64,000 nt of DNA from Paenibacillus sp. HW567 (lineage in GTDB: Bacteria; Bacillota; Bacilli; Paenibacillales; Paenibacillaceae): the NCBI RefSeq assembly GCF_000374185.1, contig NZ_KB910518.1, positions 4,946,530 to 5,010,529 on the forward strand, written 5' to 3'. Below, in pieces: positions 1-7,901 of the stretch. Both the position numbers and the translations under genes were made by a program. Numbering within the stretch: the first letter of the stretch is position 1; the number at the start of each line of letters is the position of its first letter. Below the pieces are notes generated by a model that was not told the DNA's origin, ran no database searches, and saw only the letters and a list, made by a program, of their open reading frames with translations.

Positions 1-53
1 ACAAGCATAACCCCTGTCAGGAGCAGCGGAAATCCTTTTTTTAATATCTTCAT
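1..53 (-). CDS. N-terminus of a secreted or lipoprotein precursor (partial)
   Basis: Only the first 17 codons lie in the window; the gene runs off the left edge. The frame reads MKILKKGFPLLLTGVML, a short positively charged start followed by a hydrophobic stretch, as in a signal peptide. A strong AGAAGGAGG site sits 8 nt upstream of this ATG. A second ATG at 57 (other frame) has only 4 nt spacing and gives no signal-like sequence, so it was not chosen. The function cannot be told from this fragment. Confidence 0.55.
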   Translation of the reverse strand, partial: MKILKKGFPLLLTGVML

Positions 54-61
54 CCATTCAT

Positions 62-398
62 CCTCCTTCTTTTTCTGTAAGGGCTTTCAGTTTACAAAAA
101 ACACAATAACTACATTGGCAATATTAGCACTTTAACAATAAATAAACAATAACAAAATATCATTAACGTTCGAAAACTTTATAATCCACTGATTTGCCAA
201 TAGTACAAAAATCCTCATAATTCGCAATATACCCATATAAAATAAGGATTACATCATTATTTTTCTGTGCACAAATTCATTTAATAATCTACAGAACTTC
301 AGAAAATAAAACTAACAAAATAATAACAAAATAGAGCAAATTAAGACCAGAATTCAAAATCAAAGACCAGAATTCAAAAAACAAGACTAGAATACACA
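62..398. other. AT-rich intergenic region
   Basis: About 340 bp without a coding frame, strongly AT-rich. It carries the 5' region of the left-edge gene (minus strand) and a short 20-bp tandem repeat near its right end. No convincing promoter with both boxes at good spacing was identified. Confidence 0.5.
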
Positions 399-402
399 GA
401 AA
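343..402. repeat. Three tandem 20-bp imperfect repeats
   Basis: Three head-to-tail units with a 20-bp period start at 343, 363 and 383. The first two share AAGACCAGAATTCAAAA; the third is diverged (AAGACTAGAATACACA). The period equals about two helical turns, so a protein binding each unit would sit on one face of the DNA. The array abuts the dgt terminator. Function unknown. Confidence 0.6.
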
Positions 403-429
403 AAACCGTACCTTCAGCAGATACGGTTT
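399..429 (-). terminator. Rho-independent terminator of dgt
   Basis: Stem AAACCGTA/TACGGTTT (403-410 with 422-429) with an 11-nt loop, followed on the minus strand by a run of Ts. It lies about 22 bp downstream of the dgt stop. Confidence 0.75.
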
Positions 430-451
430 GCCCGTGAACAGAATCGCCTTT

Positions 452-1861
452 CTAATCCAGATCGTAAATCGAACCGACCTTCAGTCCATACAGCTCATTA
501 TATATTTTCTCGGCAAAAGCATCCGTCATTCCGGCGATATAATCAATGACCATATGCTCCCAGGTCCAGATTGGCTTAGCCTGGCGCTGATCCTTCTCAT
601 ACCGCTGCAGCCAGTCGCTCGGAATGATTGCCCGGGAAGTCTCCGGGTCCAGGAACGCCTCCCATAGCCGCCGCAGAATCCACTCGCTCCGCTTCTGCAG
701 CCGCTGCACGCGCAAATCGCGGATCATCGTGACCCAGGCGAAGCTTTTCAGCACACTTACAGTCCGCAGCATATCCTCATCCTCCTGGCCATCCTTAATG
801 AAGGTGACCTTCTTCCAGTCCCCGTCTTCAATGACGCCAAGACTGGCAACGAAGGTGCTCACCCAGTAGGCTTTGACCTCGCGGCGTGTGCGGGAGTAAT
901 CGTTCTCGCAAGTAGGCATCTTCTCCTTCCATACCCGCAGGAACGAGCTCAGCACCTCTTCAACCTTGGTGTGAATAGCCGCTTCCTTCCACCCAACCCA
1001 GAAGGCATCCTCCAGCGTTGTTATTTTCTCCACAATCAGCCGCTGGATATAGTCGTCGAACATAAAGTGCTCATGCACCTCGATTTTGCCGGCTTTAATG
1101 CCATCCTCCAGATCATGTGCGGAATATGCGATATCGTCGCAGAGGTCCATTAATTGGGCTTCAAGCGTCTTCTTCCCTTCAGGGATTCCCCACTGGCTGC
1201 GGATTTCCGAGATGTAATTCCATTCATTCAGATACATGCCCTTCTTAAGCACCGTGCCGGGAAAAGGATATTTGTTAATCCCCAGCAGCACGGCATCCGA
1301 GAGATTCAGACCGTCGATATTCTCGCGTTTCTCCAGGAACATGATCAGCCGGAAATTATGGGCGTTGCCCTCAAAATGCTCATACTGCCGCCGCATATTC
1401 TCGCGAATCGTCTGCTGCTGCACCGGACCTGCGCCGGATTTCCGCACCGCTTCCGCTGTTTTCCTCTCCACCAGCTTCTCCAGAATGCCGTCTAGGACCT
1501 CTTCCCCCTTGTGGCCGAAAGGAGGATGGCCGAAATCATGGGCGATAGCCGCACATTCCACCACCTCCGGGTCGATCACAAGCCCCGGGTTTTCAGCTTG
1601 TCCCGTTTCTACCCCGGGGTAGGAGCGCAGCAGGCTTTTGGCCGCTTCCCGGGCTATTTGCGCCACCTCCAGCGAGTGGGTCAGGCGTGTCCGGTAATAA
1701 TCCCCGGTGCCTGCGCCGAATACCTGTGATTTGCCTTGCAGCCGGCGGAAGGTCGGCGAATGAATCAGGCGCGAATAATCACGCTCATACGCAGCTCTCG
1801 AGGTTTCCAGGCGGGTGATCTCCGGATATTGCCGATGTTCTCTTTTCTCAATTAGTGTCAT
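452..1861 (-). CDS. dgt: dGTPase-like deoxynucleotide triphosphohydrolase
   Basis: Predicted cytosolic enzyme of 469 aa that hydrolyses dNTPs to the deoxynucleoside and triphosphate. The N-terminal part carries the HD-superfamily metal signature: a His in TRLTHSLEVAQ and the HD pair in AIAHDFGHPPFGHKGEE, both typical of Dgt proteins, preceded by the conserved FRRLQGKSQVF segment. The length fits the family. The start is ATG at 1861 with a weak GGGGAT just upstream. It stands alone on the minus strand, divergent from the deacetylase, and ends at its own terminator. The family call is firm; substrate preference among dNTPs cannot be read from sequence. Confidence 0.93.
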   Translation of the reverse strand: MTLIEKREHRQYPEITRLETSRAAYERDYSRLIHSPTFRRLQGKSQVFGAGTGDYYRTRLTHSLEVAQIAREAAKSLLRSYPGVETGQAENPGLVIDPEVVECAAIAHDFGHPPFGHKGEEVLDGILEKLVERKTAEAVRKSGAGPVQQQTIRENMRRQYEHFEGNAHNFRLIMFLEKRENIDGLNLSDAVLLGINKYPFPGTVLKKGMYLNEWNYISEIRSQWGIPEGKKTLEAQLMDLCDDIAYSAHDLEDGIKAGKIEVHEHFMFDDYIQRLIVEKITTLEDAFWVGWKEAAIHTKVEEVLSSFLRVWKEKMPTCENDYSRTRREVKAYWVSTFVASLGVIEDGDWKKVTFIKDGQEDEDMLRTVSVLKSFAWVTMIRDLRVQRLQKRSEWILRRLWEAFLDPETSRAIIPSDWLQRYEKDQRQAKPIWTWEHMVIDYIAGMTDAFAEKIYNELYGLKVGSIYDLD

Positions 1862-2036
1862 ATCCCCTGCCCCTATTCCTTGATCTGTATTTTGTTATAC
1901 ATTATAAGTCATTTTGCTTGGAACTTTCACTCAAAAATGCAAACAGGCACAGCGCTTTCGCCCGGGATGAATATTCTATCAGGGTCCTGGCGCATTCTAT
2001 TATGTACATGAATATAGGTGGAGTGGATCTGAACCA

Positions 2037-2792
2037 ATGAAAACAGGCTGGAAAATTACCGCCGCAGTCATTGCAGCGTGTACACTTCTACTGGGCTCCC
2101 CAGAGTCCGTGCTGGGCAGTCCCGGCGTCAAGAACCGTTACTATTACGAGCAGAGGGGCGATATGATCTGGGAAGTGCACACCAACCAGAAGGTGATTGC
2201 GCTGACCTTCGACGACGGGCCCGACCCTTCAGAGACCGACCTGATTCTCGATGTGCTGCATAAGTACAATGCCAAATGCACCTTTTTCGCCATCGGCAAA
2301 CGGATCGCCGCCTATCCCGAGGTAGCCCGCAGGGTAATCTCTGAGGGCCATGAACTGGCCAACCATACCTACAACCACGTCTATTTCAAGACGCCGATCT
2401 CCCCGCAGCAGATTCAGGACGAGCTGGAGCGGACAGAAAATGAAATCGTTAAGATATCCGGCAAGCACAGCAGCCTGTTCAGACCGCCCGGAGGCATGTA
2501 CGACGAAACTTTGGTCGATGTCTCCAACAGCATGGGGCTGAAGCCGATCCTGTGGTCCTGGCATCAGGATACCCGCGACTGGAACCGCCCCGGTGTGTAC
2601 AGCATCTCCAGCAGAGTAATCCGGGGTGCGCACAGTGGAGATATTGTACTGTTCCACGACCATGTTCACGGACAATCGCAAACCCGGGCGGCCCTGAAAA
2701 TTATTCTGCCTGAGCTGGAGAAGCAAGGCTTCCGTTTTGTTACTGTCTCCGAGCTGATCCGGTTATCCGACACGCAGCAGGCTAAAAAATAG
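2037..2792 (+). CDS. Secreted polysaccharide deacetylase (NodB domain)
   Basis: 251-aa protein with an N-terminal signal peptide or anchor (about residues 5-28) and a NodB homology domain that removes acetyl groups from amino sugars of peptidoglycan or another polymer. Visible motifs are TFDDGPD (catalytic base and metal Asp), HELANHTYNH (metal His pair), RPPGG and the late LFHDHVHG His. All key residues are present, so it should be active. The GGTGGAG site is about 13 nt from the ATG, which is rather long. Similar Bacillus proteins (PdaA or YlxY type) act on spore or cell-wall peptidoglycan; the substrate here is not known. Confidence 0.9.
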   Translation: MKTGWKITAAVIAACTLLLGSPESVLGSPGVKNRYYYEQRGDMIWEVHTNQKVIALTFDDGPDPSETDLILDVLHKYNAKCTFFAIGKRIAAYPEVARRVISEGHELANHTYNHVYFKTPISPQQIQDELERTENEIVKISGKHSSLFRPPGGMYDETLVDVSNSMGLKPILWSWHQDTRDWNRPGVYSISSRVIRGAHSGDIVLFHDHVHGQSQTRAALKIILPELEKQGFRFVTVSELIRLSDTQQAKK

Positions 2793-2810
2793 CAGGCATT
2801 GGATTAGCAA

Positions 2811-2908
2811 AGCAGCTCTACGCCTCCGTTTTTCCCCAGTTCTTTAATTGCGCCGGAACTCAAAATAAGGTAGTCTTGAGCTATTATGGCTTTATTTTGA
2901 GAGCTGCT
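2811..2908 (+). promoter_or_regulatory. Nested inverted repeats before the molybdate-type regulator
   Basis: Two perfect inverted repeats share this leader: AGCAGCTCT (2811-2819) with AGAGCTGCT (2900-2908), and CTCAAAATAA (2859-2868) with TTATTTTGAG (2892-2901). The right arms overlap by two bases. The inner repeat has no T-run after it, so it is not a typical terminator. It may be an operator or a leader structure of the regulator that starts at 2936. Confidence 0.45.
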
Positions 2909-2935
2909 GCAGTTCATCCTTAGGAGGCTTTATCC

Positions 2936-3916
2936 ATGTCTGAGAATACTTCCTACACAACCGAGGAAATCGCCAGGTTATTGAAGATATCCAAGCTCAA
3001 GGTCTATGATCTGATTAAAAAGGGAGAGCTGCCCTCTTACCGTGTGGGCAAGCAGATGCGTGTCGACCATTCCGATCTGGAGGCGTACAAGCAGCATTCC
3101 CGCAGCGGAGTCTCCCCCTTTTCTCCGCCGGGAGGCAGCAAGGCTGAACCCGTATCGCCTCCGCCGTTCCAGTTCACGCAGATGCCATCATATACAGGCA
3201 AGACGGCAGGAGCTAATATAGTGATTACCGGCCAGGATATCTCGCTGGACATTCTGGCTACCCATCTGGAGCGCAGCGAATCTCCTGTCCGCCCGCTTCG
3301 CTCCTATGCCGGCAGTCTGGACAGCCTGATTGCGATGTACTACGGGGAATCCGATATTGTCAGCACCCATCTGCTGGAAGGCGATTCGGGAGAATACAAT
3401 CTTCCCTACATCCGCAGACTGCTGGTGGGCTTTTCTTATGTTGTAATACATATGCTGACACGCAGTGCGGGCTTTTATGTGCAAAAGGGCAACCCCAAAG
3501 GCATCCGCGATTGGTCTGACCTGCAGAAGAACGGGATTACACTGATCAACCGCGAGCGCGGAGCAGGGGCAAGAGTGCTGCTCGACGAGCAGCTTCGCCT
3601 GCATGGCATTCACGCTGCTGGAATTAGCGGCTACGCAGCCGAAGAGAACAGCCATTTTGCCGTAGCCGGCCGAGTGGCCCGGAGAGAGGCCGATGTCGGC
3701 ATCGGCACAGAAAAAGCCGCCAAGATTATTGACGGCGTTGATTTTATTCCGCTCGTTCAGGAACGGTACGATCTGGTGATACTCAAGAAACCTGAGCACG
3801 AAGCACTAATTAGGACAGTTCTGGATATTCTGCGCTCACCCGCCTTTCAGAATGAGCTTAGCTCCATTCACCCTTACGACCTTAGTGAGTCGGGCACCAT
3901 CATTTACGAGACCTGA
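2936..3916 (+). CDS. One-component regulator: excisionase-type HTH plus substrate-binding-protein domain
   Basis: 326-aa cytosolic protein. Residues 5-52 form a MerR/excisionase-like helix-turn-helix (YTTEEIARLLKISKLKVYDLIKKGELPSYRVGKQMRV, shown here as one continuous frame in two halves: the recognition turn is SKLKVYDLI). Residues of about 85-320 resemble periplasmic oxyanion-binding proteins of the ModA/PBP-like class, without a signal peptide. Such fusions sense tungstate or molybdate in the cytosol. It converges with modBA and shares a terminator with them, so it is probably their regulator. The ribosome site AGGAGG is 8 nt before the ATG. The ligand is inferred from the neighbours. Confidence 0.82.
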   Translation: MSENTSYTTEEIARLLKISKLKVYDLIKKGELPSYRVGKQMRVDHSDLEAYKQHSRSGVSPFSPPGGSKAEPVSPPPFQFTQMPSYTGKTAGANIVITGQDISLDILATHLERSESPVRPLRSYAGSLDSLIAMYYGESDIVSTHLLEGDSGEYNLPYIRRLLVGFSYVVIHMLTRSAGFYVQKGNPKGIRDWSDLQKNGITLINRERGAGARVLLDEQLRLHGIHAAGISGYAAEENSHFAVAGRVARREADVGIGTEKAAKIIDGVDFIPLVQERYDLVILKKPEHEALIRTVLDILRSPAFQNELSSIHPYDLSESGTIIYET

Positions 3917-3969
3917 GGGACTGAAATGATTGGATCTCATACTGTACCGCACCTATAATATGGGCACAG

Positions 3970-4016
3970 CAAAAAGCAGGACCTGGCGGCTCATGCCTGA
4001 GACCTGCTTTTTTACT
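3970..4016. terminator. Bidirectional terminator between the regulator and modB
   Basis: AAAAAGCAGG (3971-3980) pairs with CCTGCTTTTT (4003-4012), giving T-runs on both strands. It serves the plus-strand regulator; the modB stop at 4021 lies just to the right, so the same stem ends the minus-strand mod transcript. Confidence 0.8.
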
Positions 4017-4020
4017 GTGT

Positions 4021-4683
4021 TCAAGAGCGGCGGTTGACAAACATCAGCATGAGGGCGGAGATCACAATGATAGACAATACCCACATCCAGGCCAGCGTCA
4101 TATTGCCGCCATCGACGGCCACATATATTGCGGTAGGCACTGTCTGCGTCCGGCCCGGGATATTCCCCGCCACCATGATCGTCGCCCCGAATTCTCCCAG
4201 TCCGCGGGCAAATCCGAGCACATACCCGGCAGCCAGCGAGCGGCTGGCGAGCGGAAGCGTCACATAACGCAACACCTGCAGCTCGCTCGCTCCCTGCGCG
4301 CGCGCGGCGTCCTCCAGATCCTTCTCCACCCCTTCGAACCCCGCCTTCACCGAGCGGTATACGAGAGGAAAAGCAACCACCACCGCAGCAATGACCGCCG
4401 CTCCCCAGGTGAACAGAATCGTATGCTCGGTGAACTGCTCATACAGCTTGCCAATCCAGCTCCGCCGGCCCAGAATCACCAAAAGCACAAATCCAACCAC
4501 GGTTGGCGGCAGTACCAGCGGAAGCAGCAGCACCGTCTCAACCAGGCTATAGCCGGGGAACCTCCGGCCTGCCATTGCCTTCGCTGCAATTGTCGCCAGC
4601 AGGAATACGATGATGCTGGTTATGACTGAAATCTTGACGGAGAGCCAGACCGGGGCGAAAAAATCAGTCCAATTGATCTCCAA
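4021..4683 (-). CDS. modB: Molybdate ABC transporter permease
   Basis: 220-aa inner-membrane protein with five or six hydrophobic segments. It carries the permease EAA loop (DLEDAARAQGASELQVLRYVTLPLA is the region; its core is DAARAQGAS) that docks on the ATPase, and the ModB-typical LLPLVLPPTVVGF stretch. The length matches ModB. It follows modA on the minus strand, separated by about 245 bp holding a dispersed repeat element. No modC ATPase lies nearby, so the pair must use an ATPase encoded elsewhere or a shared one. Tungstate rather than molybdate cannot be excluded. Confidence 0.9.
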   Translation of the reverse strand: MEINWTDFFAPVWLSVKISVITSIIVFLLATIAAKAMAGRRFPGYSLVETVLLLPLVLPPTVVGFVLLVILGRRSWIGKLYEQFTEHTILFTWGAAVIAAVVVAFPLVYRSVKAGFEGVEKDLEDAARAQGASELQVLRYVTLPLASRSLAAGYVLGFARGLGEFGATIMVAGNIPGRTQTVPTAIYVAVDGGNMTLAWMWVLSIIVISALMLMFVNRRS

Positions 4684-4721
4684 CTCTCTTCACTCCGTTT
4701 ATTGGGCTGAGACGTAACTGC

Positions 4722-4888
4722 GGGGAATGTTTGGACTTCCGGCCGCTGTTAGGTTTGGATTTCTCTGATTGGAACCGCTCTTCGCGGTAGAAATCCAAAC
4801 ATAGCTTATGCTTACGATGCCAGCTTTCCTACGGAAAGCTCTTAGGCGGACGCTATCGCTCCGTAAGTATCCAAACTTCCCCTCCGTT
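4722..4888 (+). repeat. Dispersed hairpin repeat, copy 1 (long form)
   Basis: One of three related elements (others at 25458 and 31566). The core stem is GTTTGGATTTCT (4753-4764) with AGAAATCCAAAC (4789-4800), capped by ACCGC/GCGGT (4774-4778, 4784-4788). The outer flanks GGGGAATGTTTGG and CCAAACTTCCCC also pair. This copy has about 45 bp extra with a second hairpin (AGCTTTCC/GGAAAGCT). It lies between the co-directional genes modA and modB. Confidence 0.8.
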
Positions 4889-4928
4889 ACTTTCGCCCAT
4901 TTTATTTACTTTTTATAGCTGTAGATTA

Positions 4929-5708
4929 TTATTGAGCAAGCTTGAAGCCGTAGCTTGTAAAGATATCGCTTGCCGTTTTGGTCTTTACGTAGCTGTAAAA
5001 TGCCTTGGCTTCGGTCAGATGCTTGGAATCCTTAACGATGCCTACAGGATAATTGATCGCTTTATGCACGTGAGCCCCTACTGTAAGAACAATCTTCACT
5101 TTACTGGAAGTGAGGGCATCCGTCTTGTAAACGAATCCGGCATCGGCATTCCCTGTTTCTACATAAGAGAGCACCTGGCGAACATCCTTGGCAAATACCA
5201 GCTTGCTTTGCAGCGTATCCCATACCTTCTTCGCCGTCAATGACTGCTGGGCATATTGACCGGCCGGAACCGATTCAGGTTGTCCGACAGCTACTTTCTT
5301 GAAGGCTTTATCTGTAAGCTGCGTAATCGTTGAAATGGAGGTTTTGGCATCCGAAGGCACAACCAGCACCAGTTGATTCTTCAAAAGCTCCGCATTGTCG
5401 GAGATAAGGCCGCCATCGACCAGAGCCTTCATCTGCTTATCACCGGCCGAGAAGAACAGGTCCGCCGGAGCGCCTTGCTCAATTTGCTTCTGCAGCGTGC
5501 CCGACGCGCCATAGTTAAAAACAAGATCAATATCGGGATGCTGCTTCTCATACAGAACGGCAATCTTATCAAGACTGTCCTGCAGACTCGCTGCGGCAGA
5601 GACGATAATCTCGGTTTTGCCCGCCGCCTGCACCTGCTTCTCCGGCACCACCGACAAGCTGAGTGCCAGTACCGCAGTCATCGCAACCATTGCTAATTTC
5701 TTGAACAT
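4929..5708 (-). CDS. modA: Molybdate-binding lipoprotein or periplasmic-type protein
   Basis: 259-aa extracytoplasmic solute-binding protein that delivers molybdate to ModB. A signal peptide covers about residues 1-28 (cleavage near VQAAGKTEI). The mature start ITVSAAASL-like segment (here IIVSAAASLQDSLDKIA), the FNYGASGTLQKQI loop and GAPADLFFSAG are all ModA hallmarks. An upstream GTG at 5723 keeps the frame open, but GGGAGG is spaced 7 nt from the ATG at 5708, which was chosen. It lacks a lipobox Cys, so anchoring is unclear. It is the first gene of modAB. Confidence 0.92.
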   Translation of the reverse strand: MFKKLAMVAMTAVLALSLSVVPEKQVQAAGKTEIIVSAAASLQDSLDKIAVLYEKQHPDIDLVFNYGASGTLQKQIEQGAPADLFFSAGDKQMKALVDGGLISDNAELLKNQLVLVVPSDAKTSISTITQLTDKAFKKVAVGQPESVPAGQYAQQSLTAKKVWDTLQSKLVFAKDVRQVLSYVETGNADAGFVYKTDALTSSKVKIVLTVGAHVHKAINYPVGIVKDSKHLTEAKAFYSYVKTKTASDIFTSYGFKLAQ

Positions 5709-5744
5709 TTTCATTCCTCCCACTTATCTATCAGGTATATTTAG

Positions 5745-5813
5745 ATGCTATTCTAGCATATCTTTTTTTGTTTTTCTATTACTTTCAGTTATGTTTGTTT
5801 ATATTTAGTTATG
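5745..5813 (-). promoter_or_regulatory. Likely modA promoter with palindrome and direct repeats
   Basis: On the minus strand an extended -10 (TGCTAGAAT) lies inside a perfect palindrome ATGCTATTCTAGCAT (5745-5759). Further upstream two direct AGTTATG copies (plus-strand reading, 5787-5793 and 5807-5813) are 20 bp apart, two helical turns. The palindrome could be a repressor site and the direct repeats sites for the excisionase-type regulator at 2936; this is inference from position. Confidence 0.5.
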
Positions 5814-5858
5814 AATGGTTAATATCAGCAGTTAAAATATGTTTGCAATTTTTCAAAA

Positions 5859-5901
5859 AAATAAAAAGCCCTTTAAGCATAAAATGAACGCCTAAAGGAC
5901 T
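5859..5901 (-). terminator. Terminator of the peptide transporter operon
   Basis: AGCCCTTTA (5867-5875) pairs with TAAAGGACT (5893-5901, one G-U). On the minus strand the stem is followed by TTTTTATTTTT. It sits just after the last permease gene. Confidence 0.75.
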
Positions 5902-5913
5902 CTATTGAAGAAA

Positions 5914-6807
5914 TCAATTCTTCATCCGGGGATCAAGCACATCGCGCAGGCCGTCTCCCATGAGGTTAAAGCCCAGCACCGTCAGCATAATGGACAGCCC
6001 CGGAAACACTACCGTCCAGGGAGCCTTCTGGATGAACTGCCGCGAATCGGAGAGCATCTTCCCCCACTCCGGGTCAGGGGGTTGAGCGCCAAGGCCAAGG
6101 AAACCAAGCGCAGCCGCTTCGATAATCGCCGTAGCAATGCCAAGCGTTCCCTGCACAATAATCGGCGTTAAGCTGTTCGGCAGAATATGGGTGAGCAGAA
6201 TCCGGGTATTGGTCATCCCAATCGCTCTGGCTGCCGTAATATACTCCTCCGATTTCAAAGAGAGCACCTTCGCCCGCACAAGCCGGCCATAGGTAGGAAT
6301 ATTTACGATGGCGATGGCGTACAACGCATTCTGCAGGGAAGGTCCAAGAATAGCCACAATAGCAATAGCGAGCAGAATGCTTGGGAAGGCGAGCAGAATA
6401 TCGAACAAGCGGGAAATCAGCATGTCGATCCATTTGCCGTAGAAGCCGGCCAGAATACCCAGAATTGTCCCTGCTATGATAGAGCCGATTACAGCAAAGA
6501 AACCCACCCACAGCGAAATCCGTGCGCCATATATGATACGGGTGAACATATCTCTTCCTAGATCATCCGTGCCAAACCAATGCTCGGCGGACGGCGCCTT
6601 CAGCCGGTTGATTAGCTCCTGGTCCTTGTAGCCGTAAGGCGCAATGAACGGTGCCAGCAAAGCCACCAGCACAAAAAATACAATAATAGATAACCCGAGC
6701 ATGGCTGTCTTGTTCTTGCGGAAAGCCCTCCACGCATCGTGCCAAGGTCCGGATACCTTCTCAGAAGGTGCATTCGGGGGCGCTGCGTTAATTGTTGCCT
6801 GTCCCAT
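5914..6807 (-). CDS. Opp/Dpp-type peptide ABC transporter permease (C subunit)
   Basis: 297-aa membrane protein with about six transmembrane segments. It has the N-terminal cytosolic tail typical of DppC/OppC (WHDAWRAFRKNKTAMLGL), the LGTDDLGRD-like motif (here FGTDDLGRDMFTR) and the EAA loop TAARAIGMTNTRILLTHILPN (core ARAIGMTNT). A GTG at 6822 overlaps the previous stop, but GAGGGGGG directly precedes the ATG at 6807, which was preferred. It is the last gene of the five-gene operon. Substrate class (oligopeptide, dipeptide or nickel) cannot be told. Confidence 0.9.
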   Translation of the reverse strand: MGQATINAAPPNAPSEKVSGPWHDAWRAFRKNKTAMLGLSIIVFFVLVALLAPFIAPYGYKDQELINRLKAPSAEHWFGTDDLGRDMFTRIIYGARISLWVGFFAVIGSIIAGTILGILAGFYGKWIDMLISRLFDILLAFPSILLAIAIVAILGPSLQNALYAIAIVNIPTYGRLVRAKVLSLKSEEYITAARAIGMTNTRILLTHILPNSLTPIIVQGTLGIATAIIEAAALGFLGLGAQPPDPEWGKMLSDSRQFIQKAPWTVVFPGLSIMLTVLGFNLMGDGLRDVLDPRMKN

Positions 6808-6818
6808 AGGTCCCCCCC

Positions 6819-7823
6819 TCACTTGTAATTGATGCGCGGATCTATGGCGGCATAGAGCAGATCCACAAGCAGATTAATCAGAACGAAGATAAAGGCGATA
6901 ATCAGAATCCCCGTCTGGATCACGGGATAGTCCCGGGAGCTGATTGCCTCAAATATATACCTTCCCACGCCAGGCCAGGCAAAGATCGTCTCTGTCAGCA
7001 CCGCGCCGCCAAGAAGGGCGCCTGTCTGAAGACCTGCTACAGTCAGCACAGGAATCAGCGCATTCTTCAGCGCGTGCTTGTACACGACAAGAAATTGCGA
7101 CATGCCTTTGGCTTTTGCCGTGCGGATATAGTCCGAATTCATAACCTCCAGCATGCTTGAACGGGTCATCCGGGCAATAATCGCCATCGGAATGGTTCCG
7201 AGCGCTATGCTCGGGAGGATCAAGTGCTTGATAACCGTCCACAGTTGCCCCCACTGTCCGGCGATTATCGTGTCAATGACATAAAGATTGGTGATGCTCT
7301 CCACCGGATTGCGCTGGTCCATCCTCCCTATGGAGGGAAGCCAATGCAGCTTGAGCGCGAATAACAACTGCTCCATCAGTCCGAGCCAGAAGATCGGCAT
7401 AGATACACCAATGAGCGCTATAATCATCGCGATATAGTCAAACCATGAATTTTGCCGCCATGCGCTTAGAATTCCCGCATTGACACCTACAAAAGTCGCA
7501 AACAGCATGCTGGCAGCCGTAAGCTCCAGGGTCGCCGCCAGATAAGGCATAATTTCCTTGGCGATAGGCGTCTTGGTGCGGATTGAGGTTCCCAGATCTC
7601 CTTGCAGCAAATCTCCGATATAGTTGAAATACTGCTGCAGCCACGGCTTGTCCAGACCGAGCTGATCCCGCAGCGCCTGCTTGGACTGCTCCGTTGCTTT
7701 TTGACCAAGGATCGTCTCTGCCGGATCACCCGGAATAGCATGGATAATGGAGAAAACGATGAGCGTCATCCCTAGCAGAACAGGGATCAGTACCGCAACA
7801 CGTTTTAATAGGTAGGAATTCAA
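6819..7823 (-). CDS. Opp/Dpp-type peptide ABC transporter permease (B subunit)
   Basis: 334-aa permease with six transmembrane segments, beginning MNSYLLKRVAVLIPVLLGMTLIVF as in DppB/OppB, with HAIPGDPAETILG and the EAA-loop region (ARMTRSSMLEVMNSDYIRTAKAKG; core RTAKAKGMS). The start is a TTG at 7823 with AAGGTGATC 7 nt upstream; no ATG is closer to a ribosome site. It sits between the binding protein and the C permease and pairs with the latter in the membrane. Confidence 0.92.
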   Translation of the reverse strand: MNSYLLKRVAVLIPVLLGMTLIVFSIIHAIPGDPAETILGQKATEQSKQALRDQLGLDKPWLQQYFNYIGDLLQGDLGTSIRTKTPIAKEIMPYLAATLELTAASMLFATFVGVNAGILSAWRQNSWFDYIAMIIALIGVSMPIFWLGLMEQLLFALKLHWLPSIGRMDQRNPVESITNLYVIDTIIAGQWGQLWTVIKHLILPSIALGTIPMAIIARMTRSSMLEVMNSDYIRTAKAKGMSQFLVVYKHALKNALIPVLTVAGLQTGALLGGAVLTETIFAWPGVGRYIFEAISSRDYPVIQTGILIIAFIFVLINLLVDLLYAAIDPRINYK

Positions 7824-7901
7824 AGTCGGATCACCTTCCAGAGCTGCATAAGCCTCTTGCCGCCGCAGGCAGCAGCGGCAAAGATAAGCTCATGAAGCAT
7901 A

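Noticed and set aside
403..429. GGCAAACC near 420 resembling a c-di-GMP-I aptamer
   Set aside because: It is part of the dgt terminator stem; the GACGCAAAGC segment and receptor are absent.
4021..5708. A modC ATPase gene near modAB
   Set aside because: None is present in the window; it may be elsewhere in the genome.
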